Below, piece after piece: positions 5,885 to 15,218 of a stretch of 48,982 nt of DNA. Both the position numbers and the translations under genes were made by a program. Within the stretch, counting starts at the first letter, position 1. Each line of letters opens with the position of its first letter. The DNA is taken from contig CBINIT010000003.1 of assembly GCA_966250865.1 (NCBI GenBank), positions 1 through 48,982 on the forward strand, in the 5' to 3' direction. Below the pieces are notes generated by a model that was not told the DNA's origin, ran no database searches, and saw only the letters and a list, made by a program, of their open reading frames with translations. This DNA comes from CAYGGE01 sp966250865. Its GTDB lineage: Bacteria > Patescibacteriota > UBA1384 > CAYGGE01.

Positions 5885-6565
5885 ATGAATATTATTGAAA
5901 TGCATGGTGTCCAAAAGATCTATCAAACGGGAAAGCTCATGGTTCCGGTTCTTTTGGGAATTGATTTAGTGATTAAGAAAGGCGAGATGGTTGCGATTAT
6001 GGGGCCGTCGGGGAGTGGTAAGTCGACCCTTATGAATATCATTGGTCTTCTCGATCGCCCCTCACAAGGCGAGCTTAGTATTGATGGTAAAATGATCGAT
6101 CTTTCGATGCCCGATGCGAAGCTCGCACGACTTCGAAGTGCGAAGATCGGCTTTGTATTTCAATCCTTCAATCTCTTGCCTAGGCTTAATGCCTTGCAAA
6201 ATGTGTTAGTCCCGGTGGGCTATACCCGTGCTAATCGAAATGAGAAAGAACAACAGGCCAAGAAGCTTCTGACTCAGGTCGGTTTAGGCGAACGTTTTTT
6301 GCATAAGCCGAATGAGATGTCTGGTGGTGAGAAGCAACGGGTAGCTATTGCTCGCTCACTTATTAACGAACCAGAGATTATTCTTGCCGATGAACCGACT
6401 GGCAACTTGGACTCAAAAAGCGGCAGTGAAATTATCGCGATCCTTAAAGAGCTACACAAGAAAGGTAAGACACTCATAGTCATCACTCATGATCCAGCAG
6501 TAGCAAAAGAATGTGAGCGTACTATTAAGGTTAAAGATGGAAAGATTGAGGGAGGTGTCCAATGA
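5885..6565 (+). CDS. ABC transporter ATP-binding protein, MacB/LolD type
   Basis: A 226-residue nucleotide-binding subunit. Walker A is GPSGSGKST (residues 40-48), Q-loop in FVFQSFNLLPRL, signature SGGEKQR (146-152), Walker B ending LADEP (D169-E170), and a switch His in VITHDP. The phrase NLLPRLNALQNVLVP is typical of the MacB/LolD branch, whose members power export or lipoprotein and peptide extrusion by mechanotransmission. The stop overlaps the start of the permease gene by 4 nt (ATGA), so the two are translationally coupled. AAGGAGT before the ATG is strong. Confidence 0.95.
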   Translation: MNIIEMHGVQKIYQTGKLMVPVLLGIDLVIKKGEMVAIMGPSGSGKSTLMNIIGLLDRPSQGELSIDGKMIDLSMPDAKLARLRSAKIGFVFQSFNLLPRLNALQNVLVPVGYTRANRNEKEQQAKKLLTQVGLGERFLHKPNEMSGGEKQRVAIARSLINEPEIILADEPTGNLDSKSGSEIIAILKELHKKGKTLIVITHDPAVAKECERTIKVKDGKIEGGVQ

Positions 6566-7770
6566 TTGATGCTGTAAAGAATGCACTTCTCTCTGTGTGG
6601 ACCAATAAAGTTCGGAGTGTCCTCAATATTGTGGGTGTCGTAATCGGTGTCGCATCGGTGACTCTACTCGTCGGTCTCGGCGAGGGCTTGAAACAGGATG
6701 TTTCTGGCATGATCCAGGACTTCGGTACAAACCTCATCGCGGTCACGGGTGGTAAGCTCGACGCAAAGGGTGGCTCGCAGGCAACGAATCCAGCCAACTT
6801 TATTAATGGTGATATTATTACCAAAAACGATCTGGCTGCCTTGCAGGGGTTAGAAAATCTTGAGTATATTACGCCGACTAACCTTGTGTCAGGCAGTCTG
6901 AAGTATGGCGAGAAGACTGCGGCGCCAACCATTTTTGGAACATATCCAACGATTACCAAGTCGCTGCAGGTTCTAAAATTGGATAAAGGAACGATGTTTA
7001 CTAGTGGGAGTAATGAGAATGTTATCGTTCTCGGGTCTTCACCAGCTGAAGAGCTTTTCGGTGACACGAATCCTGTGGGTAAGATGGTTATGCTTGGCAA
7101 AGAAGAATTTAAGGTAATCGGTACTTTTGCTAAGGCAAAGAGCGGGAGCTATGTTGGTTCAGAGTTTGATGTCATGTCAGTGGTGCCATACGATACGGCA
7201 ACACGAATTAAAGGGGGGGAGCCAAAGATCTTTCGTATCTTTAGTCGGGCTAAGGAAGAAAGTGATGTAAAAGCAGTTAAGAAAGAAGTAAGGCAAGTAC
7301 TGCTCGATAACCACAATGGCGAAGAAGATTTCACCGTACTCACCGCCGACGATATGCTTGATCTGTTTGACACTTTCTTGACCCTTGCCACCACCATGGT
7401 TTCGGCTATCGCGGCTATTTCGTTAGTCGTTGGTGGTATCGGGATTATGAATATTATGCTGGTAACCGTAACCGAACGAACGAGAGAGATTGGTTTACGG
7501 AAAGCAGTTGGTGCAACAAAGGGTGCTATCTTGACCCAGTTCCTTGTTGAGGCCGTTGTCGTCACCTTTATTGGTTCATTGATTGGTCTTGGGATTGCCT
7601 TTATTGGTACCTTAGCTGTTGCGGCTAATACAGAACTGAATCCAATTATTACCCCAGAAATCATTATACTTGCGGTTGGTATCTCTGTGGTGATCGGCAT
7701 AATCTTTGGTCTTTGGCCGGCGGTGCGGGCGGCGCAAAAAGATCCGATCGAAGCCTTGCGTTATGAGTAA
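6562..7770 (+). CDS. ABC transporter permease, MacB/FtsX-like
   Basis: A 402-residue permease with the MacB plan: a first membrane helix near residues 20-42 (VLNIVGVVIGVASVTLLVGL), a large extracellular domain of about 230 residues (MacB periplasmic-core-like, with GTNLIAVTGG at its start), then three helices in the C-terminal 130 residues. The conserved GGIGIMNIMLVTVTERTREI and GLRKAVGATKGAI segment couples to the ATPase. In a cell without an outer membrane such pairs usually export peptides or lipids. The substrate is not known and no accessory HlyD-like protein is encoded here. Confidence 0.93.
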   Translation: MIDAVKNALLSVWTNKVRSVLNIVGVVIGVASVTLLVGLGEGLKQDVSGMIQDFGTNLIAVTGGKLDAKGGSQATNPANFINGDIITKNDLAALQGLENLEYITPTNLVSGSLKYGEKTAAPTIFGTYPTITKSLQVLKLDKGTMFTSGSNENVIVLGSSPAEELFGDTNPVGKMVMLGKEEFKVIGTFAKAKSGSYVGSEFDVMSVVPYDTATRIKGGEPKIFRIFSRAKEESDVKAVKKEVRQVLLDNHNGEEDFTVLTADDMLDLFDTFLTLATTMVSAIAAISLVVGGIGIMNIMLVTVTERTREIGLRKAVGATKGAILTQFLVEAVVVTFIGSLIGLGIAFIGTLAVAANTELNPIITPEIIILAVGISVVIGIIFGLWPAVRAAQKDPIEALRYE

Positions 7771-8065
7771 TATCACTGAGCAAGTCTATGAGATTGTGAA
7801 GCGAATGCCGAGAAGTAAGGTTACAACTTACGGCGCTATCGCTCGAGCAATTGGAACCAGCCCTCGGGTTGTCGGTAACGCACTGCATCGCAATATCGAT
7901 CCGGCAACTATTCCCTGCCATCGTGTAGTTAGATCTGATGGTTCTATCGCCTCAGGTTATGCCTTCGGTGGTCCGGATATCCAGCGCGCTCAACTTGAAG
8001 CAGAGGGTGTGCATTTTAACGGTTTGCGGGTGGACTTCGCTCGCTCGCTTTGGCAACCTGAATAG
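7763..8065 (+). CDS. Alkylguanine-DNA alkyltransferase-like (MGMT C-domain) protein
   Basis: A 100-residue protein with only the DNA-binding and active-site domain of O6-alkylguanine alkyltransferases. It has KVTTYGAIARAIG, the recognition-helix segment PRVVGNALHRN, and the active-site motif PCHRVV with the acceptor Cys at residue 52. The true start is the ATG at 7763, which overlaps the permease stop by 8 nt (ATGAGTAA); the frame is open further upstream inside the permease gene. Because the Cys is kept, it may be a true self-inactivating repair protein rather than an ATL (which has Trp there). The N-terminal domain is missing, as in many short family members. Confidence 0.9.
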   Translation: MSNITEQVYEIVKRMPRSKVTTYGAIARAIGTSPRVVGNALHRNIDPATIPCHRVVRSDGSIASGYAFGGPDIQRAQLEAEGVHFNGLRVDFARSLWQPE

Positions 8066-8134
8066 TTACCGGTTGCCAGGTTTAATAAAAAAGCGTATGG
8101 TGAGGGTACTATTTCTTCGGTAAGATGCGTCGAG

Positions 8135-9079
8135 ATGAAATTAGTCCGAACATTTTCAACCCTCACAACACACGACAGGGACATTGCGGGCGGTAAGGGC
8201 GCTTCACTTGGTGAAATGACCCAAGCCGGTATTCCTGTGCCTCAGGGTTTCGTTATCTTGACCTCTGCTTTCGAACGTTTCCTTGAGTATCACGATCTCT
8301 ATGCAGAGATAGAAGCACAACTCGCAACGGTTAACCATCAAGAGATGGAAACAATCGAGCGAGCTTCGCAAGCTATCCGTGATATCATCCTTCAGGCCAA
8401 GATGCCTGAAACAATTCAGCAGGAAATTGTTACTTCATTTAACAGGCTCAACGCTGATTTTGTCGCTGTTCGCTCCTCTGCTACAGCCGAAGATGGCGCA
8501 AGTGCGTCATGGGCGGGGGAGCTTGATAGCTTTTTGAATACAACAGAAAAAAGTTTACTTGAAAATGTCCGCCGTTGTTGGGCGTCACTTTTTACCCCAC
8601 GGGCTATCTTCTATCGTTTTGAAAAAGGCTTCCGTAGCAGGAAAGTTTCAGTCGCCGTTGTGGTGCAGAAGATGGTGGATTCGGAAGTTTCTGGCGTTGC
8701 TTTCACAGTGCATCCTGTTACTGAGGATCCCAACCAACTGATTATTGAAGCGGGTTGGGGGCTCGGTGAGGCAATCGTCTCTGGCTCAATTACGCCAGAC
8801 AATTTTGTCGTCGACAAACGTGACTGGTCCTTGATCGACTCATACATTGCTGACCAGGCGCGAAAATTAACTAAAAAACCATCTGGCGGTAACGAGTGGG
8901 TTGAGGTTGCGGAAGCTAAGCAGTCCACCCAGAAGCTGGCAAGCGAGAAGATTATTGAGCTCGCGAAGCTTGCGGTTAAAATTGAAAAACACTATGGTTT
9001 CCCCTGTGATATTGAATGGGCAATGGAAGGTGGTTGCGTATACGTTCTGCAAAGTCGTCCCATTACCACATTAGCCTAA
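8135..9079 (+). CDS. Stand-alone PEP synthase-type ATP-grasp (PPDK_N) subunit
   Basis: A 314-residue protein that is just the ATP-binding domain of the PEP synthase/PPDK/rifampin phosphotransferase superfamily. It has GGKGASLGEMTQAGIPVPQG near the N-terminus, VAVRSSATAEDGASASWAGE, the EAGWGLGEAIVSGSITPDN loop, and the closing CDIEWAMEGG and LQSRPIT. These residues bind ATP and hand the beta-phosphate to a histidine domain. That domain is not in this protein; it is in the next gene, 34 nt downstream. Together they make a two-subunit dikinase. The ribosome site is weak. Confidence 0.9.
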   Translation: MKLVRTFSTLTTHDRDIAGGKGASLGEMTQAGIPVPQGFVILTSAFERFLEYHDLYAEIEAQLATVNHQEMETIERASQAIRDIILQAKMPETIQQEIVTSFNRLNADFVAVRSSATAEDGASASWAGELDSFLNTTEKSLLENVRRCWASLFTPRAIFYRFEKGFRSRKVSVAVVVQKMVDSEVSGVAFTVHPVTEDPNQLIIEAGWGLGEAIVSGSITPDNFVVDKRDWSLIDSYIADQARKLTKKPSGGNEWVEVAEAKQSTQKLASEKIIELAKLAVKIEKHYGFPCDIEWAMEGGCVYVLQSRPITTLA

Positions 9080-9113
9080 TGCTCATAAGGATCGGGGTTA
9101 TAAACAAAAAGTC

Positions 9114-10541
9114 ATGACCAACTCACTCCCTACTATCCCACAACAACAGCTCCTCTTAGACGTAAGCCGTCCAGCATATTACCATATCCAATATTTAATC
9201 GCGCAAGTTTGGGCAAAAGCCAGTCAGAATTGGCATATCTCCGTAGGTCGCGTTGGTTACTGTCGGAACCACATAGTTTCGTGGTATCTCGTTCGACCGA
9301 CAGAATTAAGTTTTGATCCAGTTCTCGCGAAGGTAGTTGAAAGTCCAACGCAATTACGAAATTTGGAGCGAGCAATTACCCGGGTTCGTCGGGCACTTGT
9401 GGGTCGGCTACGCAATGTCGACTTCAGCTCACTTACCATACGAGAGCTACGGGAAACCCTCTCATTCTACTATCGATCGATGCGAAACCTCTATCGCTAT
9501 TCAGGATTTTTACGATGTCTGGACCACGCACTGCAACAGAAGCTTGAAGAGCTGCTTGCTGGCTGTACTGAAAGGGATGAGCTGGTGCGCCTGATTACTC
9601 TTGGTAAACGACCAAGCTTTTCGCGTGAAGAATACGCAAAAACGCTGAAGCTAGCTATGAAAATGAAAGAGCAAAATCTTGAACTCAACGACCCGATGGT
9701 CCAACAAGCAATCGAAGAACTTGTTGAGCAGTACTGTTGGATGACCGGTGGGCAGGCGAATACACGCGAATATATCTATGCTTCACTGAGTAAAGTGCTT
9801 CGACATGATCCGGCTGATCTGCTTGGCGAAGAGCTCGAGCAGCGGGAGCGTGATTTGCGTCGACGTAGAGAGATAGTGCGGCAGCTTGGTCCTGAGGTAC
9901 GACGATATGTGCGTATTGCTTCCCGCGCAGTCTGGCTCAAGGAGTACTGTAAATATAGTAAGAACAAAACGTTGTACTTCTCTGGCCATCTCTTTGATGA
10001 AGTCGCAAAGCGTGTGAATCGTGACGCAGGGTTTGTCAAAGACTTGCTACCCGATGAACTCTATCGATTGCTTGAGGGTGACGATGTCGATGACTTATTG
10101 GTCGAAGAGCGGGTAAAGTGTAATGTTCTTTATGCGGGTGACAGAAGAGTTGGCAGTCATATTGGTAAGGCTGCACAGGCCTGGGCCGATATAAACCTTC
10201 CCAAGGTAGGAGATTATTCTAGTATGCTGCATGGCCGTGTAGTCTCAAGGGGTAGGGTAGAGGGGAGGGCGGTAATTGTACGAGGCAGAGAAGATTTCTC
10301 AAAGGTTCAGTCCGGAGATATCTTAGTAGTAACCAATACAACGCCGAATTACATACCCGTCATTCAAAAATCAGCAGGTATTATTGCTGAAGAAGGTGGC
10401 TTGACGAGCCATGTAGCCGTCTTAAGTAGAGAATTTGGTATTCCGTGTATAGTTGGTGTACCTAACGCAACTTCACTACTTAGAGGCGGTCAGATGATTG
10501 TGTTAGATGCGAATACTGGCAGCGCTTATACGACCTCATAG
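9114..10541 (+). CDS. Phosphohistidine-domain subunit of a split dikinase, with unknown helical domain
   Basis: A 475-residue protein. The last 95 residues are a PEP-utilising mobile (phosphohistidine) domain: SRGRVEGRAVIVRGREDF, then GDILVVTNTTPNY, then EEGGLTSHVAVLSREFGIPCIVG with the phosphoacceptor His in TSHVA. The first 370 residues are mostly helical with charged segments (for example ELEQRERDLRRRREIVRQLG), no known motif, and a CKYSKNKTLYFSGHLF stretch. There is no pyruvate/PEP TIM barrel. The order ATP-grasp, middle helical domain, His domain is that of rifampin phosphotransferase, split here after the first domain. The middle domain presumably binds the acceptor, which is unknown. 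Confidence 0.82.
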   Translation: MTNSLPTIPQQQLLLDVSRPAYYHIQYLIAQVWAKASQNWHISVGRVGYCRNHIVSWYLVRPTELSFDPVLAKVVESPTQLRNLERAITRVRRALVGRLRNVDFSSLTIRELRETLSFYYRSMRNLYRYSGFLRCLDHALQQKLEELLAGCTERDELVRLITLGKRPSFSREEYAKTLKLAMKMKEQNLELNDPMVQQAIEELVEQYCWMTGGQANTREYIYASLSKVLRHDPADLLGEELEQRERDLRRRREIVRQLGPEVRRYVRIASRAVWLKEYCKYSKNKTLYFSGHLFDEVAKRVNRDAGFVKDLLPDELYRLLEGDDVDDLLVEERVKCNVLYAGDRRVGSHIGKAAQAWADINLPKVGDYSSMLHGRVVSRGRVEGRAVIVRGREDFSKVQSGDILVVTNTTPNYIPVIQKSAGIIAEEGGLTSHVAVLSREFGIPCIVGVPNATSLLRGGQMIVLDANTGSAYTTS

Positions 10542-10547
10542 TCTTCC

Positions 10548-10576
10548 TTGACGCTCAATAGAGCGGTTGTTATGAT
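10548..10576 (+). promoter_or_regulatory. Promoter of the type IV pilus operon
   Basis: TTGACG (10548-10553), 17-nt spacer, TATGAT (10571-10576). The same two hexamers at the same spacing occur before rplU (31967). Transcription should start near 10583, about 35 nt before the adhesin ATG. Confidence 0.65.
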
Positions 10577-10617
10577 TGATGTAGCGAAATAGCTGGACTC
10601 AAGGGAGGGGAGTGTCG

Positions 10618-13600
10618 ATGAGACAATCTCGTTTTGATACCGTAAATGATTCGGGTATGCTAACCCGTACTTTTTGGTGGGGCGTGGCTCGAAGCGTGAG
10701 TCTGGTTATACTCGGTCTATTTCTACTTATTTTTGGAACGAAGAGTGAGCTTTTGACGGCTAATGCTGCGGTTAATCGAGTTATCGAAGGCTATGCCTAT
10801 AACGACGTCAACGATAACGGTATCTATAATGCTGGGACCGATGCGACGATCAAACGAGACTTAGTTGGAGTTTATCTCTACAAGCTCAACACTTCGACGA
10901 ACTCGTATCAACAAGTTGCTACTGACCGTATTGACGCGACTGGTAAGTATCGTTTTACTGGTCTTGGTGCTGGTCAGTACACTGTCACCGTGAATGGCTA
11001 CGGCGAAGATATCGGTGGCGGACGCTTCATCAACTGGGCCATCTCCCAGAATGAGCTAGTCGATCCTTGGCTTTTCCGCTTAACCGACCCCTACCCAGGA
11101 GTGGAAGAGGGGAGTGGCTTTGTAAAACGAACGTTTACCTTAGGTAGTACTTCTATTACTGAAACCTATAACATTCCGTTTGATGCGCTGACCACCAACT
11201 GGATTTATCGCAATGTTTATCTAGAGCGAAACAATAACAATAGGTACGAACCTGAGCTTGGCGAACGACCTTTGCCTGGCATATCGTTTGATATCTTTAA
11301 AGATGAAAACGGTACTCTTGTAAAAGTACAGTCGGTTACGACGAACCAATATGGTACCTTCCATGTCTTACGAGTTGACGCCGGCAAGTATTACTTCGCT
11401 CCAAACTTTTCTGCAGACCAGAAAAATAAGTGGGTTGCTGCGGCTCAATCGATTGATGTGCCTATTACCTTGAACGGCACAAGCCAAGGTTCAGGCAGTG
11501 CTGGCGGAACCTATGCTATCTGGCATAAAGATACTGATGGGATTACTGATCTACGCAGAACGGTCGAACCGACTGTCATACCAAACACACCAAATGAGGT
11601 TAATACGACAATCTCCTGGCGGTTGTCTGAGCCATCGCTAGATGAAATCACGCTTCCGAGTATTCACGTATGGGATGTTGTGGGCGATGCGAGTGGCAGC
11701 GGACCAAAATATGCGAGACAGCCGTCTGCTGTAGTCCTTAAATTTCAGCCTGACGACGGCTCACCGGTGACAACCTTCCCAATAACCAACCAGCCCACTG
11801 AAGGTGAAAGTAGCTGGGCAGCCGGTTATCTTCCTGCAGACACGGTTACGGATCCAGCGATGGTCGCGAAGCTGCGTAAGGGCGTATTTAGTGTTACCTA
11901 TCGAGTAAGGATTACCGGCTCGTTTAGTCCGGCGTTTCCAATCGTGATCGGGCGGCGAAGTGCTGACTCCAATTGTACGGATTCATTTAGCGGGGGTCGC
12001 GTTACCGATCACGCGCTCCGAGTCACTGGTGTTCCATGGCGAGTTGCCGACTACGAGACCTCTTCCTATAATAATCGACTCTGTTTTGGCATCCCTACTG
12101 CTGAAGTCCGGCTTCAGCCTAGAGTTCAGTTTAAGGTAGTTGACAGCGCAACGAATGAACTGTTGCGCGGGGCCTACGTCACCTTTCAGAATACGGCGCT
12201 CGTACTCCAGCAAGGTGGAGGGGAAGTCAACCCTGATTATCCAAAGCTGCGGACGAATGGGAGTGCGGGAAGTGATGGTTTGACTAACCCAAATTTTATA
12301 GATTATGCGCAACTTTGGGGATTGAAGGAGTCAGGATTTCCTACTCATAAGGCAAGCAGTACCTACTTCGGATATCGCCCAAAAACAATTGACTGGACCT
12401 ATGCTGATACAGGGAATCAGATTTTCGAGATTCGACTAGAGAAAGCACCACAATCAAGTCTTCAGTTCCATGTCTATGATGCGACCGACGATGGTAATTT
12501 AGATTTTGCTACAACCGTCCTTAACCGCAACGAGTTTTATAGTGATCCGGCCATACAGGATGTTGTTACTGGCCGAGACGGTCTGACTGATCCGAGCAAA
12601 TTCGACTACGAAAAGCTTCGTAACGATACGAATAAAGACTTCATAGCCACTACTAACAAGCCTGGTTACCTTACTAAGACCACGAACTTTTCTTATCAAG
12701 ACGTCGAAGGCCAGATTGTTCAGGTCCCGTTGACTCCTGCACGGTTAAAATTCTGTGTCGTTGACGCAAAAAATGCTGCAGTCAAGGTCGGCGGCGCCCG
12801 TCTAACCTTCCCTGCGCCAGCTGATTATATTGACGGCAATCCGCCGAATAATGATGCGCCCCATTTGGTTACTGGTGTTGACGGATGTACGAATCCCACC
12901 TTCCTGGATTATGAAGTTCTTGAATCAATGGTTGGCCAGGCGAAGACCGTATCCATTGCAAGGTCAGGGTACGTTACAAAGAATGGCCAGTCTTGGCAGT
13001 ATCAGAAACAAGCTAACCAGATCGTTACGATGACACTCGATCCCGAGACGGTAGTAATTAGCCCGTCGCCAAGCAATCCGATCAATACAAGTAAACCGGA
13101 TCTGTCAATTATTAAGACATTTTCGAACGGTAGCAACAAGATGACGGTAAAACAAGGTCAGGTTGGTACGTATAAAATTACAGCGACAAATAGCGGCAAT
13201 CTCCAGGCAAACAATCCAGTTATCATTGATGTCCAATCAGACAACCATGCTGCAAACGAGCCGCATCAAATTGCTTGGTTGCCAGATAGCCTGGATAGTG
13301 GTGCTCAAGACCCAACGAATTCCCATCGTCTTGTATGGAGCTGGCAGGGTGGTAACTTTGCTCCAGGGAGAACGGTAACGCTCAACCCAGGGTTTATTGT
13401 TCGTTGTAATGCTCCCGTCACCGGCACGGGTACACCGCTTCGAAACCTCGTTGTTATCAGCTCAGATGCTAACTCCGTTGAGAGCGCAAATAACACGTTG
13501 GCAAACAATACATATGACAATGTTGAACTGCGTATTGAGCCGGGTGATTATCGTATGAGCCAGACGCTTCAGGCATCTCGCCCTCGTGTTGGTCCAGGTG

Positions 13601-15183
13601 TAACTTTCACCTTGACGTATCGGATCCGAAATGACAGTACGTTAAGCGATATCCGCCATGTTACTCTTTCGAGTACGCTGCCTTCGGTTTTAACTGGCGT
13701 AGCAGGGTCGGCAAGCAATGGAGGGACAATCCAGGGTCAGGTTGTTTCGTGGAAAATTGATCCAATTCCACTAGGATCTACAGTGACACGTACCGTCAAC
13801 GTTACGGTGAATCAAGGTGCTGCGGCACAGACTATCAATATTGCTTCTACTGCGGTTTCCAGCGCCGCTGATCCAGCGGGGAGCTGTGGTACAGCTAGTG
13901 CGAGTACGTCAGTGCGCATTGAGGGCCCACAGCCAGCTCTCAGCAAAGGTGTTTCTACGGCAGATGTCGAAAAGGGTGAAGAATTTACCTACTATGTTCG
14001 CTTAAACAATCTTTCCGATATTGAACTTCCAGGCCCCGCAAAGCTTAAGGATGACCTCAACGCAAAGCTTGAGTTTGTTCGACAGGAAGGTTGTAAAATT
14101 CTTAATACTACAGAAGAAGATACAGCTACTGGTACAAATTGTACATCAGATGTCTCAGCCTCCCCAGCAATCTCGGGCCAATTTCTTGAGTGGACTATCC
14201 AGCGTCTCGCTCCAAACACATCGGTCGTTTATCCGATCGTGGTTAAGGCTCGAAGTACGGTTGAGCTACTGGAGTGTCCAGTCCCGATTACGAATCGTCT
14301 AGCGTTTGAGCGCTCTGGTAATCCAATCATTACCGCCGATGCGCCTCAAGTAAATCTTTTTGCCAATCAGTGTCTTAAGGGTAATTTGTACGCTCGTGAT
14401 ACGGGCGGACGGGCAACTCCAGAAGAAGGTATCCTTATTAAAGGAAGCGATGTCGTCATCGACAGTGAGTCAGTTCTTGCTTCAACGAAGTCGGTTACCT
14501 GTACTTCGCCAAGCTGTTCCTACGCCAAATGGAAGGTGGCAAACTACCAGGACGCGGTATCGGTTGGTCTCAATTATAACCAAGTTCAAGACAGAATGAG
14601 CCGGAACCAAAAACGACTTACTGCGGAACAGGCTCCGCTTTCGAGGACGCAACTTGCCGGAACGTTCAACCTCTATAACGAAAGCAGCACCGATGTAACG
14701 TATGGTGGTAAGGCCCAATTCCCTGACGGCAGAGTGTGGTTTACACCAGGAGATTTGGAAATTTACACCGGTACTGAGGGTCAAGAGTTTAAAATCGTTG
14801 GCAAGGGTACAATCGTCGTTGGCGGCAAGTTACGGATCACTGGTCAAGGCAAAATGCGTTATGGTGGCGAGTCCTTCTTGACCCCCGGAGCGTCTTCATC
14901 AGATGCAATAGGGTTCATCGTTAATGGCGGCTCCGTGACAACAGGATCAGTGGTTGTTGGGTCCGATGTCCGCCAGGTTGTTGGTGCCTACTATGCTCCA
15001 AACGGATCGATTCGCTTCGAGGGCCCAGGCACCAAACAACTTCGACCAGCTAACGGGATCTTTATCGGAAATGCCATCCAAGTCATACGAGATAAAGTAA
15101 TTTTCCGCTATAACGATCGTCTTACGTCATCGGTCGGTGCGCCCCCTGGTTTCTCGTTTTCCACCTCACCAGGCGCGAAATAA
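10618..15183 (+). CDS. Giant secreted multidomain protein, putative pilus-associated adhesin
   Basis: 1521 residues from the ATG at 10618, chosen because AGGGAGGGG ends 7 nt before it; a GTG at 10612 is too close. In order: membrane/signal segment (about residues 18-42); two SdrD-B/Cna-B-like domains to about residue 300, the first with a DVNDNGIYNAG calcium-loop-like motif; a region to about 500; three copies of a roughly 100-residue repeat (about 500-810), each with TG-x-DG-x-T-x-P-x-F-x-DY-x-x-L (the second copy reads DPSKFDYEKL); three DUF11 domains (about 820-1240); and a C-terminal glycine-rich beta-repeat region (about 1250-1500). It replaces PilM at the head of the pilus operon, so it may be a pilus tip or surface adhesin. 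No C-terminal anchor is seen. Confidence 0.8.
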   Translation: MRQSRFDTVNDSGMLTRTFWWGVARSVSLVILGLFLLIFGTKSELLTANAAVNRVIEGYAYNDVNDNGIYNAGTDATIKRDLVGVYLYKLNTSTNSYQQVATDRIDATGKYRFTGLGAGQYTVTVNGYGEDIGGGRFINWAISQNELVDPWLFRLTDPYPGVEEGSGFVKRTFTLGSTSITETYNIPFDALTTNWIYRNVYLERNNNNRYEPELGERPLPGISFDIFKDENGTLVKVQSVTTNQYGTFHVLRVDAGKYYFAPNFSADQKNKWVAAAQSIDVPITLNGTSQGSGSAGGTYAIWHKDTDGITDLRRTVEPTVIPNTPNEVNTTISWRLSEPSLDEITLPSIHVWDVVGDASGSGPKYARQPSAVVLKFQPDDGSPVTTFPITNQPTEGESSWAAGYLPADTVTDPAMVAKLRKGVFSVTYRVRITGSFSPAFPIVIGRRSADSNCTDSFSGGRVTDHALRVTGVPWRVADYETSSYNNRLCFGIPTAEVRLQPRVQFKVVDSATNELLRGAYVTFQNTALVLQQGGGEVNPDYPKLRTNGSAGSDGLTNPNFIDYAQLWGLKESGFPTHKASSTYFGYRPKTIDWTYADTGNQIFEIRLEKAPQSSLQFHVYDATDDGNLDFATTVLNRNEFYSDPAIQDVVTGRDGLTDPSKFDYEKLRNDTNKDFIATTNKPGYLTKTTNFSYQDVEGQIVQVPLTPARLKFCVVDAKNAAVKVGGARLTFPAPADYIDGNPPNNDAPHLVTGVDGCTNPTFLDYEVLESMVGQAKTVSIARSGYVTKNGQSWQYQKQANQIVTMTLDPETVVISPSPSNPINTSKPDLSIIKTFSNGSNKMTVKQGQVGTYKITATNSGNLQANNPVIIDVQSDNHAANEPHQIAWLPDSLDSGAQDPTNSHRLVWSWQGGNFAPGRTVTLNPGFIVRCNAPVTGTGTPLRNLVVISSDANSVESANNTLANNTYDNVELRIEPGDYRMSQTLQASRPRVGPGVTFTLTYRIRNDSTLSDIRHVTLSSTLPSVLTGVAGSASNGGTIQGQVVSWKIDPIPLGSTVTRTVNVTVNQGAAAQTINIASTAVSSAADPAGSCGTASASTSVRIEGPQPALSKGVSTADVEKGEEFTYYVRLNNLSDIELPGPAKLKDDLNAKLEFVRQEGCKILNTTEEDTATGTNCTSDVSASPAISGQFLEWTIQRLAPNTSVVYPIVVKARSTVELLECPVPITNRLAFERSGNPIITADAPQVNLFANQCLKGNLYARDTGGRATPEEGILIKGSDVVIDSESVLASTKSVTCTSPSCSYAKWKVANYQDAVSVGLNYNQVQDRMSRNQKRLTAEQAPLSRTQLAGTFNLYNESSTDVTYGGKAQFPDGRVWFTPGDLEIYTGTEGQEFKIVGKGTIVVGGKLRITGQGKMRYGGESFLTPGASSSDAIGFIVNGGSVTTGSVVVGSDVRQVVGAYYAPNGSIRFEGPGTKQLRPANGIFIGNAIQVIRDKVIFRYNDRLTSSVGAPPGFSFSTSPGAK

Positions 15184-15218
15184 TGATACAATGGTAGACT
15201 AGGGAAGGAAGGGCAATC

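Noticed and set aside
6531..7700. Long minus-strand frames opposite the ABC permease
   Set aside because: Shadow frames of a well-supported permease gene, without ribosome sites or recognisable products.
8135..10541. Calling the dikinase pair phosphoenolpyruvate synthase
   Set aside because: The PEP/pyruvate TIM barrel is absent from both genes, so the reaction cannot be claimed.
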